Assembly (NCBI GenBank): GCA_964007475.1
Contig: OZ023273.1
Span: 71,463,842-71,527,841, forward strand
DNA length: 64,000 nt
Direction of reading: 5' to 3'
DNA from: Hybos culiciformis
Taxonomy: Eukaryota; Arthropoda; Insecta; Diptera; Hybotidae
In this document: positions 1 to 11,860 of the stretch, piece after piece
Layout of the letters: each line of letters starts with the position of its first letter
How positions within the stretch are numbered: the stretch's first letter is position 1
Position numbers and translations under genes: made by a program
Notes under the pieces: generated by a model
Databases searched by the model: none
Told to the model about the DNA's origin: nothing
What the model saw: only the letters and a program-made list of their open reading frames with translations

Positions 1-1696
1 TCACTACCGCCCTCACTACCGCCCTCACTTCCGTCACCACTTCCGCCCTCACTTCCGCACTCACTTCCGCCCTCACTTCCGCCCTCACTTCCGCCCTCAC
101 TTCCAACCTCACTTCCGTCCTCACTTCCGTCCTCACTTCCGTCCTCACTTCCGTCCTCACTTCCGTCCTCACTTCCGTCCTCACTTCCGCCCTCACTTCC
201 GCCCTCACTTCCGCCCTCATTCCGCCCTCACTTCCGCCCTCACTTCCGCCTTCACTTCCGCCCTCACTACCGCCCTCACTTCTGCCCTCACTTCCGCCCT
301 TACTTCCGCCCTCACTTCCGCCCTCACTTCCGCCCTCACTTCCGCCCTCACTTCCACCCTCACTTCCGCCCTCACTTCCGCCCTCACTTCCGCCCTCACT
401 TCCGCCCTCACTTCCGCCCTCACTTCCGCCCTCACTTCCGCCCTCACTTCCGCCCTCACTTCCGCCCTCACTTCCGCCCTCACTTCCGCCCTCACTTCCG
501 CCCTCACTTCCGCCCTCACTTCCGCCCTCACTTCCGCCCTCACTTCCGCCCTCACTTCCGCCCTCACTTCCGCCCTCACTTCCGCCCTCACTTCCGCCCT
601 CACTTCCGCCCTCACTTCCGCCCTCACTTCCGCCCTCACTTCCGCCCTCACTTCCGCCCTCACTTCCGCCCTCACTTCCGCACTCACTTCCGCCCTCACT
701 TCCGCCCTCACTTCCAACCTCACTTCCAACCTCACTTCCAACCTCACTTCCGCCCTCACTTCCGTCCTCACTTCCGTCCTCACTTCCGCCCTCACTTCCG
801 CCCTCACTTCCGCCCTCACTTCCGCCCTCATTCCGCCCTCACTTCCGCCCTCACTTCCGCCCTCACTTCCGCCTTCACTTCCGCCCTCACTTCCGTCCTC
901 ACTTCCGCCCTCACTTCCGCCCTCACTTCTGCCCTCACTTCCGCCCTCACTTCCGCCCGCACTTCCGCCCTCACTTCCGCCCGCACTTCCGCCCTCACTT
1001 CCGCCCTCACTTCCGCCCTCACTTCCGCCCTCACTTCCGCCTCACTTCCGCCCTCACTTCCGCACTCACTTCCGCCCTCACTTCCGCCCTCACTTCCGCC
1101 CTCACTTCCAACCTCACTTCCGCCCTCACTTCCGCCCTCACTTCCGCCCTCACTTCCGCCCTCACTTCCGCCCTCACTTCCGCCCTCATTCCGCCCTCAT
1201 TCCGCCCTCACTTCCGCCCTCACTTCCGCCCTCACTTCTGCCCTCACTTCCGCCCTCACTTCCGCCCTCACTTCCGCCCTCACTTCCGCCCTCACTTCCG
1301 CCCTCACTTCCGCCCTCACTTCCGCCCTCACTTCCGCCCTCACTTCCGCCCCCACTTCCGCCCTCACTTCCGCCCTCACTTCCGCCCTCACTTCCGCCCT
1401 CACTTCCGCCCTCACTTCCTCCCTCACTTCCGCCCTCACTTCCGCCCTAACTTCCGCCCTAACTTCCGCCCTAACTTCCGCCCTAACTTCTGTCCTCCCT
1501 TCCGCCCTCCCTTCCGCCCTCCCTTCCGCCCTCCCTTCCGCCCACCCTTCCGCCCTCCCTTCCGCCCTCCCTTCCAACCTCCCTTCCGCCCTCCCTTCCG
1601 CCCTCCCTTCCGCCCTCCTTTCCGCCCTCCCTCCGACCTCTCTTCAGCCCTTACTGCCGCCCTCTCTTCAGCCCTTACTGCCGCCCTCACTTCCTT
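1..1696. repeat. 12-bp satellite/minisatellite array (CTTCCGCCCTCA)n
   Basis: About 140 head-to-tail copies of a 12-bp unit, CTTCCGCCCTCA, run from the window edge, so the array extends beyond it. Variants are clustered: CTTCCGTCCTCA near 110-190 and 760-780, CTTCCAACCTCA near 715-745, a homogeneous core at about 360-660, CTTCCGCCCTAA at 1437-1490, CTTCCGCCCTCC at about 1495-1625, and a 24-bp dimer (CTCTTCAGCCCTTACTGCCG core) repeated at 1637-1690. A few units have lost one base. The array is strikingly GC-rich and strand-asymmetric (C-rich on this strand) against AT-rich surroundings. Because 12 is a multiple of three, long open frames appear on the minus strand; these are artefacts of the period. 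Confidence 0.97.
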
Positions 1697-1709
1697 CCTT
1701 TTTTTTGGG

Positions 1710-1975
1710 CAGGTAATCTTTATTTCTCACCCGAGCTACCTATTTTGAAAAAAAAAATTATTTTGGTATATTTTGAGGCGGGAAGACTCTAACTGTAGCT
1801 CCGTATCCAAAATTTTTGGTCAGGTAATCTAATTATTTGACCGGAGGAAAAATTTTTTTTTAACATATTTTGAGCCGGCACGACCTAACCGTAGGTCCCT
1901 GCCCAAAAAATTTTCGCCAGGTAATCTTTATTTCACCGGACCTATCTATTTTGAAAAATAAATTTTAGTTGTTAA
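1710..1975. repeat. Degenerate ~100-bp tandem repeat next to the satellite
   Basis: The string CAGGTAATCT recurs at 1710, 1821 and 1918, each time followed by a similar block (CCGG/CCGAGC, TATTTTGA, then a GTAGSTCC segment). The spacing is 111 and 97 bp, giving about 2.3 diverged copies. Function unknown. Confidence 0.6.
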
Positions 1976-2264
1976 ATAATTTGTAAACGAAAGATTTTTA
2001 AAAAATAATTTGAATTTAAATTTTTCGCGCCAAATTATTTTGTTTTTATAAATAACAAATGATTATTGAGTTGACTCATTTTTTTTGAGTATTCAAACGG
2101 TACAGCATGTCGTTTTTTTTTTAAACTCAAATTCGAATGAGTAAAAAAATTTTTACCCCCTACAGAATTACTCATTTATATCATACACCGCGCCTAAAGA
2201 AGTATAAACTTCAAAAAAAACAATTAGTCAAAATTCGCGCCAGTAAAAGTTCTACCAAATTCGA

Positions 2265-2560
2265 AAAATTCGGAATTCAGCATTTTGAATTCCGAATTTT
2301 TTGAACTTCCGGAATTCCGGAATCCGAAAATTCGGTTTTGCATTCCCTAGGGCGAACTTCTAAAGTTCTTCCGATTCCATTCAAATTTGGTAAATAAAAA
2401 GAGGTAACGATTAAACATATAAATTTTGTAACAAAAAATTGATTGATCCTATCCAGCGACTTCTAAAATTCGTCCGATTTCATTCAAATTTGGTACGTAA
2501 AAAAGAATAAATGATTACACACAAATTACGTAAGAAAAAATTTAACCCCCTTTTACACTT
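2265..2560. repeat. GAATTCCG palindrome cluster plus ~105-bp direct repeat
   Basis: Positions 2265-2345 are filled with overlapping palindromic strings (CGGAATTC, GAATTCCG, TTCCGGAATTCCGG) ending TTTTGCATTCCCTAG, which resembles a degenerate hAT terminus. From 2351 a block starting GCGAACTTCTAAAGTTC recurs at about 2456 as GCGACTTCTAAAATTC with shared CATTCAAATTTGGTA, so two diverged copies lie in tandem. Confidence 0.5.
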
Positions 2561-5329
2561 ACAAAAGTAAATCAGTCAAAATCCGTAGCAAAATAAATAT
2601 TTGCAAGTAAATAAAGAAGTTAAACTTCTTTCGTGAGCTTATGAGGATGAGGCTCACACATATTTTTATTTGTTTTCAAGCTTGAACTGTGAATTAAAGA
2701 ATTTTTAAATAAATAAATAAAATAAAACATATTTAATTTTCAGAATTCTAATAATTTTGTTTTTAGTATCCAACCGAGTTTTTTTCAGTGTAAATATAAA
2801 TACTTAAACAAAATAAATAATTTTAGAGTTATTCAAAAATATTCTATTTATAACTCAATTTCAATCAATAAATTTAGGTAAACTAATTCCCAAAATAAAG
2901 AAATTAATTGCAATAATGTAGTAGTTACGGTAACAGCTGGCCTAAACTAAAACCTATTATTATCATCTACGTGTACATATGTATATTTCAAAGTGCAGAT
3001 CCTAAGAATATTGTATATTGTTTTGGAGAACTGACTATTGTTGTTTTAGAAGAAAAATATTCAACATTGCATGTTTAGTTAAAAAAAAAATTTTATTTTG
3101 CAAGACTGCGAACTTCAATTTTTGTTTAAATTATTCTATGTACAATACAAAAGCAAATCTATTTATACAAAAAAATTATATAGTCTTTTCCACCAAAATG
3201 GTTATTTATAACATAACACTATATATTGTGTTAATAAAATATTTACACAGTACTTAGATATTTCAGTTACATAATACATTCCAAAATTAAAGTTCAAGTG
3301 GTTTGTTTAAGAGATACTGAAAGCAAACAAAAATTTTACCCAATATAGCATAAAATTTTAGTTATATAAATATTATATGTTGATACTTTTTTTTTGTGAG
3401 AAGAAAAACAAATTTTCGTTTATTATTTTTTTCCTTGTAACAACCAAATTTATTGAAAAATTTGAAAATATTATATGTATTTGAAAATATGTATATTGTA
3501 TTTGAAAAATATTTCAATATTTTTTACCGCATATTTTGATTTCATTTATATGAATATTCTTATATGAGAATTTTGTACGCTGCTAACGGATTCAATTATA
3601 GATTATATAATGTAGATCGAAACGTTTAAAAAGTAGTGTGCTGGTATTAAGTTTAGGCAATAAAATTGATAGTGGATAAAAAAAAAAAAAAAATTTAAAA
3701 ATGCAAATTTTGTACTTACATATAAATGGAATTTTAAATCGAAATATTTAATAAACTCGTAAATTTTATTAAAATGCTGTACACTGAAAAAAAAAAAGTT
3801 AGTTACTAATTTTTCACTGGGTTTTTTATTTTTAAATGAGCTGCGCCCGCCGGTTGTTGTGAGGGCTCATGCTATAATAGTATGTCTGCAAATACATACT
3901 TCATAGGTGTTATTTGGAGTTTCTTAGAAACATATTTTGCATAATAATTTCAAAATAAGTTCTCGAAAAAGTAAATTTTAATTTGTTATTTCGAAAGATT
4001 AAGTAGGATGTATTCATATCTATTCAGCAACGACAAAATTGAAAAAATATAATATTTAATAACAAGAGACCGATACAAAGTCGAGCGAAGTGAGAGCGAC
4101 ACGACGATATAACGCAATGACGATGCAACCACATCGAAATGATAGATATTTTGAAAAAGTTGGTTTTCAAAATAAAAACTATGTATGTGTATTTTAAAAT
4201 ACAAAGTTTAATATTTATTTAGGTCATTAAAGTATCAGTTGAAAAACTGTTAATGGTATTGCAATAAAACTATATAGATGTCGAAAAGAATGATACGGCA
4301 GTAAAACTAAATTAAAAACCAACAATTAACTTGATCATGTTGTGTTATGTGTTAACGTCTAATAATATCTTAAATGCCAAAAACTTAAACATTATGTATA
4401 TTATGTTATATTCAAATTAAATTTCAATAAAACTGTGGTTACTTTAAAACCTATTATTGCAATATATATGAAACCCACATTATGAGGTACAACTGTCTAT
4501 TGTGGTTTCAATAAATGTCTTTGCATAAAGAAAATATGGTTTGATTTTTTTTTTAAAGGAAAGAAATATATATTAAATTCCAATTAGGAAATATCATTTT
4601 TACATGTCAAAATGACTATAGTGGCCGTAGTGTGTGAATTAAATATACAAACAATAAAAAAGCAATAACATGGGATTTAAGTCTTTTTCTGATTAAAATG
4701 CAGAAGTTTACAAATAATATTAAATCATTCTGTGAATACCACTTGTTTATTTATCTTTTGTGGTTTATATACATATCTATGTGAAATTAAATATATGTAA
4801 ATGTCTTAAAATATTTCACACTTAATTACAAATGATCTTAAATGCATTTTTTTATCTCATAAAATTTATTTATCTTCATCGTTATGGGTGTTTTTAAAAG
4901 TCTGTTTTTTTTTTCCAAGGAAACATTTTATTTTCACACTATAAAATATAGAAAGGATTTTGTTTATTTTTTCTGGGAAAAAGTTTTTATAGAAGAGTGG
5001 AGAAAAAAGATCCTTAATGCTTAATGCTATAAAATAAAATGTAAATGATAGCGCAAAGAAAAACATAAGGAAAAAGAAAAATAAAGTAACATTATTTAAT
5101 ATTTCAAAAATTTTATTTTATTTTTTGGAATTTTCGTATAAAATAGTATTTCGCTTGTAAATATTGTTTTTTTTTTGAAACCATTGATTTAAGTTCTATA
5201 GTATATATTATGTTATGTGTTTGCTACACTAAGTTCTTAATTCAAATAAAAAAAAAATTTCGGTATATCGTCACAATATATAGTAAAAAAATTTATAAAA
5301 TATCTATACGAGTCCAAAGCTAAAAGAAA
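2561..5329. other. AT-rich noncoding stretch
   Basis: No supported gene. The short open frames here (for example 3018-3257 and 4866-5066) have no recognisable domain and the composition of the surrounding spacer. Possible MITE ends are seen as TTTTTTTCAGTGTA at about 2780 and ACACTGAAAAAAA at about 3781, but they face away from each other and no complete element could be defined. A GC-rich patch (GCTGCGCCCGCCGG) sits at 3841. Confidence 0.6.
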
Positions 5330-5555
5330 TAACTACAAGAAGGGTTTTTTTAATCCACATTTCCCTTAAATAATAAAATTTCCCCACAATTGTATATTAC
5401 ATTCGTCGATGACATTTAAGTAGAGATTAATTAGTTGTATAGGATTTTAACCATCCTTATCTCTTAGATTTAAGTTACTTTAATTATGTTTATAAAAAAT
5501 TGTAAATATTCTGTGGACAAAATAAATAATTGAATTGAATTGAATTGAATTGAAT
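5330..5555 (+). mobile_element. Possible LINE 3' tail ending in (GAATT)n
   Basis: The segment ends CTGTGGACAAAATAAATAATTGAA followed by five GAATT units (to about 5555). A 3' untranslated region ending in a short tandem repeat after AAATAAATAA is typical of insect non-LTR retrotransposons. No coding sequence remains here, so the call rests only on tail architecture. Confidence 0.35.
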
Positions 5556-6309
5556 CTATACGAGTTAGAAATTATATCTAGTTACATCGCGAAATTATTT
5601 TAAAAATACCACAATTCTTTATGTTTGCCTCCCGTTAAAAGGCATCAATTGTTTTATTATTTGTGAGGATAATTATTTTTAATAGTATAAATGAAAAGTT
5701 CGTGGATCAAATTTTATTTTTTATCATTTAGAGCAATAAATTCAAGATAGAGAAAAATCAGATAAAAATATCTTTAATCTTTTTTTTTTCGAAATGAAGG
5801 TTGCTTTTTTGAATTAAAACAAGACTTTAGATAATGGTCTAATAAGTTACACAAATACAATCTACCCACTAGTCCTAATTAAAAACAAAAAAATTATTGA
5901 ACATAATATTATGTTAATAAAATTCAATCATTTAAAATTTTAAAATTATAATTATTAGGTTCATAGAAAATATAAATATTCATAAAAGTAGAAAAAATTT
6001 TGAATTAAATTTTATATTAAATAAACATTTTTTTTTATGTAACTAATTTAATAAACATTTTGTATCTTATCATAGCTAATTTACGAATTTTTTTTTTATA
6101 TAATAATAAATATTAAAATAAAAATTTATATATTTTGAGTTAGAAGAGAAATTATATTTCAAGAATTAGGGATTCAAATAAATAGTTTTATATAAAAAGG
6201 AATTTTGTGAAAGAGAAAGTACGAACACAATATTATCTAATTTCAAATTTTCAGAACTGCGTGTAAGAAAAAATATTATTAAACCTTTACGGACGCAAAT
6301 CTAAATTAA
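5556..6309. other. AT-rich noncoding stretch
   Basis: Only A/T homopolymer-rich sequence is seen; no gene, terminal repeat or tandem array could be supported. Confidence 0.6.
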
Positions 6310-6317
6310 CGTTAATC

Positions 6318-6701
6318 CAGGGTTACCAACCTTTTCAAATGTTTCCCCCTAAAAAAATAAAATTTCCCCCTAAAAAACCCCTAAATTTTTTTTTATAGAT
6401 ATTATAACAGCTATACTTATATACCTATGAGGATTTCAAATAGATGCTTGAAGAAAAATATATAATACACATCGTAAATTATATAAATAATAAAATTATT
6501 TATTTATAATAAAATTAGCAAATAAGGTATCTTATGAAATGCAATCAAAAATATTACAAATGTCATCTAAATCTTCGCTTTTAAGATCATACATCATACC
6601 CCTAAAAAAACCCCTGAAACAAATTACCCCCTAAAAATCCCTCTGTCAACAAAAAAAACCCCTAAATCTGGGGGGAAAACCCCTAAGTTGGTAACGCTGC
6701 G
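6318..6701. mobile_element. hAT MITE with 8-bp TSD
   Basis: The 384-bp element starts CAGGGTTACCAACCTT and ends AAGTTGGTAACGCTG, giving inverted termini. It is flanked on both sides by the identical 8-mer CGTTAATC (6310-6317 and 6702-6709), the target-site duplication length of hAT transposons. Internally it repeats CCCCTAAAAA-type strings near both ends (subterminal repeats). There is no coding capacity. The termini resemble those of the autonomous hAT at 57452-60233 (AGGGTTGCCAGA), so that or a related element could have mobilised it. Confidence 0.88.
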
Positions 6702-6732
6702 TTAATCTATTCCAAAGACGAAAGACATTGAG

Positions 6733-7145
6733 CGTACAAAAAATATGATATAGGGTTTAAAGAAGACAAATAGACATTCATTAATAATTTTAGTCTTTTA
6801 AAATATATTTCGAGAATTTTCACTATTACAAAAAAAGTAAAACTTTATTATATTCATAATATCGGTTCCTAAATGTCAGCCTCATCAATTAAATTTATTA
6901 CAAACATTTTAAGCTAGACCGTTGTTGTATAGAATTCGGAGGTATATATATAATATATAATATTAATGAAGAGAGTTCAAAAAATATGATATAGGGTTTA
7001 AGAAAATGTATTTCGAGAATTTTCACTATTGTAAAAAAGGAAAACTTATATTATATTCATAAAATCGGCTCCTGAACTTGAGCCTCATCAATTATATTTA
7101 AATTCGTTACAAACACTCCAAGAGTATCACAGACATTTTAAGATA
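6733..7145. repeat. ~180-bp direct repeat, two copies
   Basis: A block beginning near CAAAAAATATGATATAGGGT (6733-6912) recurs at 6971-7145 with shared internal strings ATTTCGAGAATTTTCACTAT, TATATTCATAA and GCCTCATCAATTA. The copies have diverged with small indels. The second copy abuts the 3' end of the LINE at 7138. Confidence 0.75.
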
Positions 7146-8038
7146 GATAATTTTTTTTTTTTATTAAAGTTACCAAATCACTAGGTGGGATACCTTTTAT
7201 ACTATAAGAAGTATGGATTTGGTAATGAGGAAGTTTAGACGGGATTAAAAAGTGGGACAGCTGTCTCGAGGTGCGAGTTGAAATCGAATCTTCGAAGCTC
7301 GTTCTATCATATCTGGGAATTTTGACGAAATATGGGTGTGACGTTGAAGCGATACGTGTTTGACGTGAAAATACTTGAAGTAGAGGAAGTAGGGCCTTTA
7401 CTTCCAGGGAACACGAATCCGTTCCAACAAAGTATTTATAGAGAATGGAAAGTGAACCTACATTACGACGGTGGTTGAGTGATGTTAATGATCTGGTTCT
7501 TTGGTGATTATCGATCAATCTAATAGCCCTTCTCTGAATTTTGTGCAGGTACTCAAGATGGGTTTTAGAGGCATCATCCCATATATGCGAATTCTATTCT
7601 AATTTCGCCGTATGTAGGATTTGTAAATATTTAAGAGATCAGAGGGTGAAAAGTATTGTTTACATCTTTTTAGAAAACCAAGACATTTCGCTGCGTTTTT
7701 TGCAGTTTCGAAAATATGGACTTTCCAACTTAGATCGGAAGTTATTTTCGAGCCTATAATGTCAAGGCTCCCAGATTTACCAACCTTTTCGCCTTGAAAA
7801 GAAAATTGGGGATCAAAAGTTGACAGCTTTCTAGAAATAAGGCAGCATTGAGTTTTGGATGCGTTAAACTCAACTCTGTTGAGAAGACCCCATTGTGAAA
7901 TTTTGGAAAGGTCGTGATTTATGCTACTCTGCAAAAAATTGCGTTTAGTAGTAACAGCATTTGAAGATGCTGATTTACTATTAATGAAATCGTAGAATGC
8001 TACCAAGTTACTGTCATCGGCGAATCTGTATAGGATTC
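7138..8038 (-). pseudogene. 5'-truncated LINE, reverse transcriptase C-terminal part
   Basis: Read on the minus strand from about 8038, this encodes the end of a non-LTR reverse transcriptase: the FADD catalytic box (FADDSNLVAFY) followed by the thumb/connection region with KTQCCLISRKLSTFDPQFSF and the AKNAAKCLGFLKR segment (open 8006-7599). A one-base loss near 7597 shifts the frame, and an in-frame stop follows. The C-terminal tail resumes in another frame (7518-7138). A poly-A tract (poly-T at about 7150-7160 on the plus strand) marks the 3' end. The same family, nearly identical over the shared part, occurs in opposite orientation at 63332-64000. The clade is probably CR1/Jockey-like. This is a dead copy, truncated at its 5' end as is usual for target-primed insertion. 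Confidence 0.85.
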
Positions 8039-8744
8039 AGAGATATTAATTCTGTGATCGAATAAACTTTTCCTTTTCTTCATTCACCATCACAACCTCA
8101 AATCTTGCTTTCAGCAAAATAGACAGCCATTTCCGCAAAATATACAGGCATTCGGTGTTTGAACTTTGTTTTCACTGTTTAAAAAAATCAGTTTTTTTAA
8201 AATTATTAAATTACATTATAATTAACATTATTTTTGAAATTATATTAATCATTATTTATCAGAGTTTTCTATTTATATGGTATACGGATGAAACCTATAT
8301 ATGAAACGTTAAACATTTTTACCTTTACGTGATTTACTGTAAATTGTGGAGTACTTTCTTTTAATGTTAGGTCAATTTGTGGCACTTTAAGATATTAATA
8401 ATGCTTCAGGCGGAAATCATTTGAAGGAATTTTTTAGAAAATTAAATTACTATAAATATCGTAGTGTTGTTATAATTTTGTGAAAATACCTACCCTAAAA
8501 GGTATAAATAAAAAAGAAACAAAAATTAATATTCACAAGAAAAAAAAATAAAACCCCACGTCAGCGAATTTTCATTTTTCTATTATGTATTTACAAATTT
8601 GTTTAAAAAAAAAAAATTTTATTTAATATTAACTTTAAGAGAAGTTTTTGCCTATACTTTTACAGGTGTATATCAAATTATTCGCATAGATAAGACAACA
8701 TTTATTTAATTCTTTAATACATATTAAATTATACCACTTTCAAG

Positions 8745-8855
8745 ATATCTTAAAATTCCTACTTTAAATATTGAAAAACGACAATTTACCACTCTTCATC
8801 ATATCTTAAAATTCCTACTTTAAATATTGAAAAACGACAATTTACCACTCTTCAT
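8745..8855. repeat. 56-bp tandem duplication
   Basis: The 56-bp unit starting ATATCTTAAAATTCC occupies 8745-8800 and is repeated without visible change at 8801-8855, which indicates a recent local duplication. Confidence 0.9.
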
Positions 8856-8883
8856 GATTATCGTATCGTATGGAATGGAACTA

Positions 8884-9341
8884 GAGGTCGCAATCCCGGG
8901 ATCCCGAATCCCGGGATCCCGGGATCCCTGCAATATATTCAATCCCGAAATCCCGGGATTCAAGAACCAAAATCCCGATCCCGGAAAAAGCATTCTAATT
9001 ATTAACTAATTTCTAGGATTTCGAGGATTTTTCACCAACAGTCAAAAACAAACTAATTTTAAATAAACATTTTATATCAGTAAAAAATATATTTTTTTCT
9101 TACCATATTTTCTATGTCTATTAAATAATGAATTTTGTTAATTTACTATGTAATGTTTTCTTTTTCTTTTTTTCTAAATAAAAAAAAACTTTTATATTTA
9201 AATTTTGTACAATATTTTCAGTTTTTCCAAATAAATAATAACAAAATTCTACTAGGTTAAACCCGACGGGATCCCGGGATCAACAAAAACCAATCCCGAA
9301 ATCCCGGGATTGAAAAAAGGCTCCGGGATTGCGATCCATAA
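8884..9341. mobile_element. hAT MITE with CCCGGGAT-repeat termini
   Basis: Both ends carry inverted copies of TCGCAATCCCGG, then dense direct and inverted copies of ATCCCGGGAT inside each end, with an AT-rich centre. The element is flanked by the 9-mer ATGGAACTA (8875-8883 and 9342-9350), which contains an 8-bp hAT-type duplication; one base of the duplication is ambiguous with the terminus. There is no transposase. The element stands out as GC-rich islands in AT-rich DNA. Confidence 0.82.
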
Positions 9342-9499
9342 ATGGAACTAACAAAATTATTACTTCGATCTTCGATGGTTGCAAAAAGCTTGTCAAAATG
9401 TACCAGATTATGTATCAAATAAAAAATAAAAATAACGAAGATTTGAAATTGTTGTGAAGAACAAAATGAATAAAAGCTAATCAGTTCATGTGTCTACAA

Positions 9500-10222
9500 T
9501 AATTGCACCAACTTTATCGCGATCAGAGATTGAAGTCGAATGATTTAGATATACTGCACCATGACGACGGTGTTCATATAAAGAAAATAGAAAGTGTGCA
9601 AAAAAGATTTGTCAAGTTTTGTCTAAGGTCTCTTAACTTTGATTCAAATGCTAACGTGTCATCCTACACTGGTAAATGCAGATTAATCAGGTTAGAAACT
9701 TTATATAATAGAAGAATTGTAGCTAGTACAATCTTTGCTTATGACGTTATTACTCGAAATTAAATTGTCCAAATTTAACCGGTCTATTTGATATAAGAAT
9801 TCCTAGAAGTGGTTTGCGATCTGAATGATTTTTATCTGTTCCGTTTCGTAGAACAAATTATTCGTATTATGAGCCTTTAAGTAATTGTATACGTAATTTT
9901 AATGCTTATTATGAATTAATGGATTTCAGTTGTTCAAGAAAAGTATTCAAAGACTCTATCTTTAAGAATTTTTATTAATGAATTAAAACTTATTATCTTA
10001 TTATTGTAAAATAATATATTTATATTTTTAATCTCTTATTATTATCAGTCTTATTAATAGACTAAGTGTAATTGAAATCGTTAGAATTAAATAGTTCTGT
10101 AAAGTTCTTATTTGATTAAATATTGAATTAGATTAATAGTTTAAGTGAAATTGAAATTGTTAGAAATATAAGTTCTGTAAAGGTTTTGTATCCTGATAGA
10201 ATAAATAAATAAATAAATAAAT
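9500..10222 (+). pseudogene. LINE 3' remnant: reverse transcriptase C-terminus and (AATA)n tail
   Basis: The open frame 9503-9763 includes HIKKIESVQKRFVKFCLRSL and GKCRLIRLETLYNRRIVAST, the characteristic C-terminal region of an insect Jockey/CR1-type reverse transcriptase ORF. After a stop near 9763 the same frame resumes (LNCPNLTGLFDIRIPRSGLR, then FRRTNYSYYEPLSNCIRNFN) to a double stop near 9980. A 3' untranslated region follows, ending in (AATA)n at 10200-10222. The catalytic domain is missing, so the copy is 5'-truncated and inactive. It is a different family from the LINE at 7138. Confidence 0.82.
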
Positions 10223-10278
10223 ACCTATAACACAAGAAGTAAGACAGTCAAAGACAAGAACATAATGATGATATAAAC

Positions 10279-10818
10279 AAAGGGTGTTTTTTTGCTGAAA
10301 CAAAACTTTCGAAACTGTTAACGGCAAATTTGCGTACTGTGCAAAATTTTCAAAACTAACGGGCAGTATAGTCTGGCAAATCATCACGAATTGACTCACG
10401 CTTGAACAACGCTTGATTATCCAAATTTACTTCGAAAATCAGTTGTCTATTCGCGAAACTTACTGACGACTTCGTAATTTTTAAGGCGCACATAATTGCA
10501 CATCTGCGATTTCACATTCTCTTGCGATTTGACACCTCTTGATTATCTCCTGTGGGGCTACGTGAACTCACTGGTTTAAGCTGATAAGCCAGCAACAAGT
10601 GACGACTTGAAGGCCAACATTGTTCGTGTCATACGGCCAGCAGTGCCGTCGAGTGGACGTCGAGAATGCGCTTCGTCAAGAGCAGACGCGGGCCATATGC
10701 CCGAAATTATTTTCAAATGTTAATGCCATTGATTGATCTTTCGAACAAAAATATTTTTTGGATTAAAATATAATTTTTTGTGTTATTTATTTCTATCGGA
10801 CTTTAAAAAAAACCCTTT
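10279..10818 (+). mobile_element. Degenerate Tc1/mariner-superfamily transposon
   Basis: Inverted termini AAAGGGTGTTTTTTT (10279) and AAAAAAACCCTTTA (to about 10818) bound a decayed transposase. Near 10530-10730 the plus strand reads, with stops and indels, fragments such as TPLDYLLWGYVNSLV, the last-catalytic-residue region of DDE/D Tc1-mariner proteins, and the terminal GHMPEIIFK motif. TA at the right edge fits a TA target. The N-terminal helix-turn-helix and the first two catalytic aspartates are not readable, so this is a deleted, inactive copy. Confidence 0.7.
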
Positions 10819-11289
10819 ATAATTCTATATTATGAATTATAATTTAGTGAACAAAATATATATCTTTAATATGCATCATATTATTTAGTTTCTAAATCAA
10901 AACTATTTTAATAATAATATTTTTTTTAGACTACAAACAAACAAACAAAAAATAATGAATTTTATATTAATATAAACCTAATTAAAATTTTACTGAATTA
11001 AAAAAGTTTTTCATTATTATTAAAATTTTGAAGTGCTCTTTAGCGCCAAATAACTAGAATTTTCTTTTTTACATTTGCAACAAAAAAAAATTAGGTTAAG
11101 GGTTAAATTATAGACCTTCGAGTTTTGCTTATAAAAACATTTTAATTATTTTGATTGTGAAAACCGAACTTTTCTACTGCTGTATATTATTTATTATGTA
11201 AAGTATATGTTTTTAAAGATTGACGTTAAAAAAAGGTGTTAAGTAAATAACAGTAAATAATAATAAATAAGGTCTTTAGTAAATTTTTT

Positions 11290-11860
11290 ATTCTCGAAAT
11301 TCGGGAATCCCGAATTTTTCGAAAAAAATTTTCTCGGGATTCGGGGTTCCCGACTTCTTTAAAATAAATCCGAGACGGGATATGCTAATTAGATTTTTTT
11401 TAAAATCTGTATATTTTTGGTACCTATGCTATAAAAGATGATTATTATTAAAATGACTTTTTAGTTTAGTTCATTTTTAATTAAATCGAAATTATCACTT
11501 TTTTCAAATGTTAAAATTTCACGAAAGAACCACTCTAACTTGTCAGATAAACTAATGTTGTTGTCGTTATTGTCATCTTCATTTGAAATTACATTATTTT
11601 CATGTTCTTCAATGTGCAATGTTCAAATTTGTCAGTTGTCAAAAAATTCGAAATAAAAAAGTGAAAAATATTAAAATTATAATAGTGTGTGAAATAAAAT
11701 ATTTCGTATTGTAAATTATTTTTTTAATATTTTAATTCTCGAGATTTCCCGATGATTTTTCTCGGGATTCGAGAATTTCGATTTATTGAAAATCATGTTT
11801 GGGAGTTCTCAAAAAATTATATTTTCCCGGGATTTCTCGGCACGGGCATTCTCGTTGTTT
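11290..11860. mobile_element. Degenerate hAT-like termini with TCTCGGGATT repeats
   Basis: Two clusters, 11290-11385 and 11738-11860, carry repeated strings such as CTCGGGATTC, GGGAATCCCGA and TTTCCCGGGATTTCTCGG, like the ends of the 8884 element. Termini and a target duplication could not be fixed, so this is a probable old hAT derivative or two overlapping ones. Confidence 0.45.

Noticed and set aside
217..1690. Long open frames with (RAEV)n and (GRKG)n proteins on the minus strand
   Set aside because: They result from the 12-bp satellite period being a multiple of three; frames break wherever a unit loses a base, and no start or promoter context exists.
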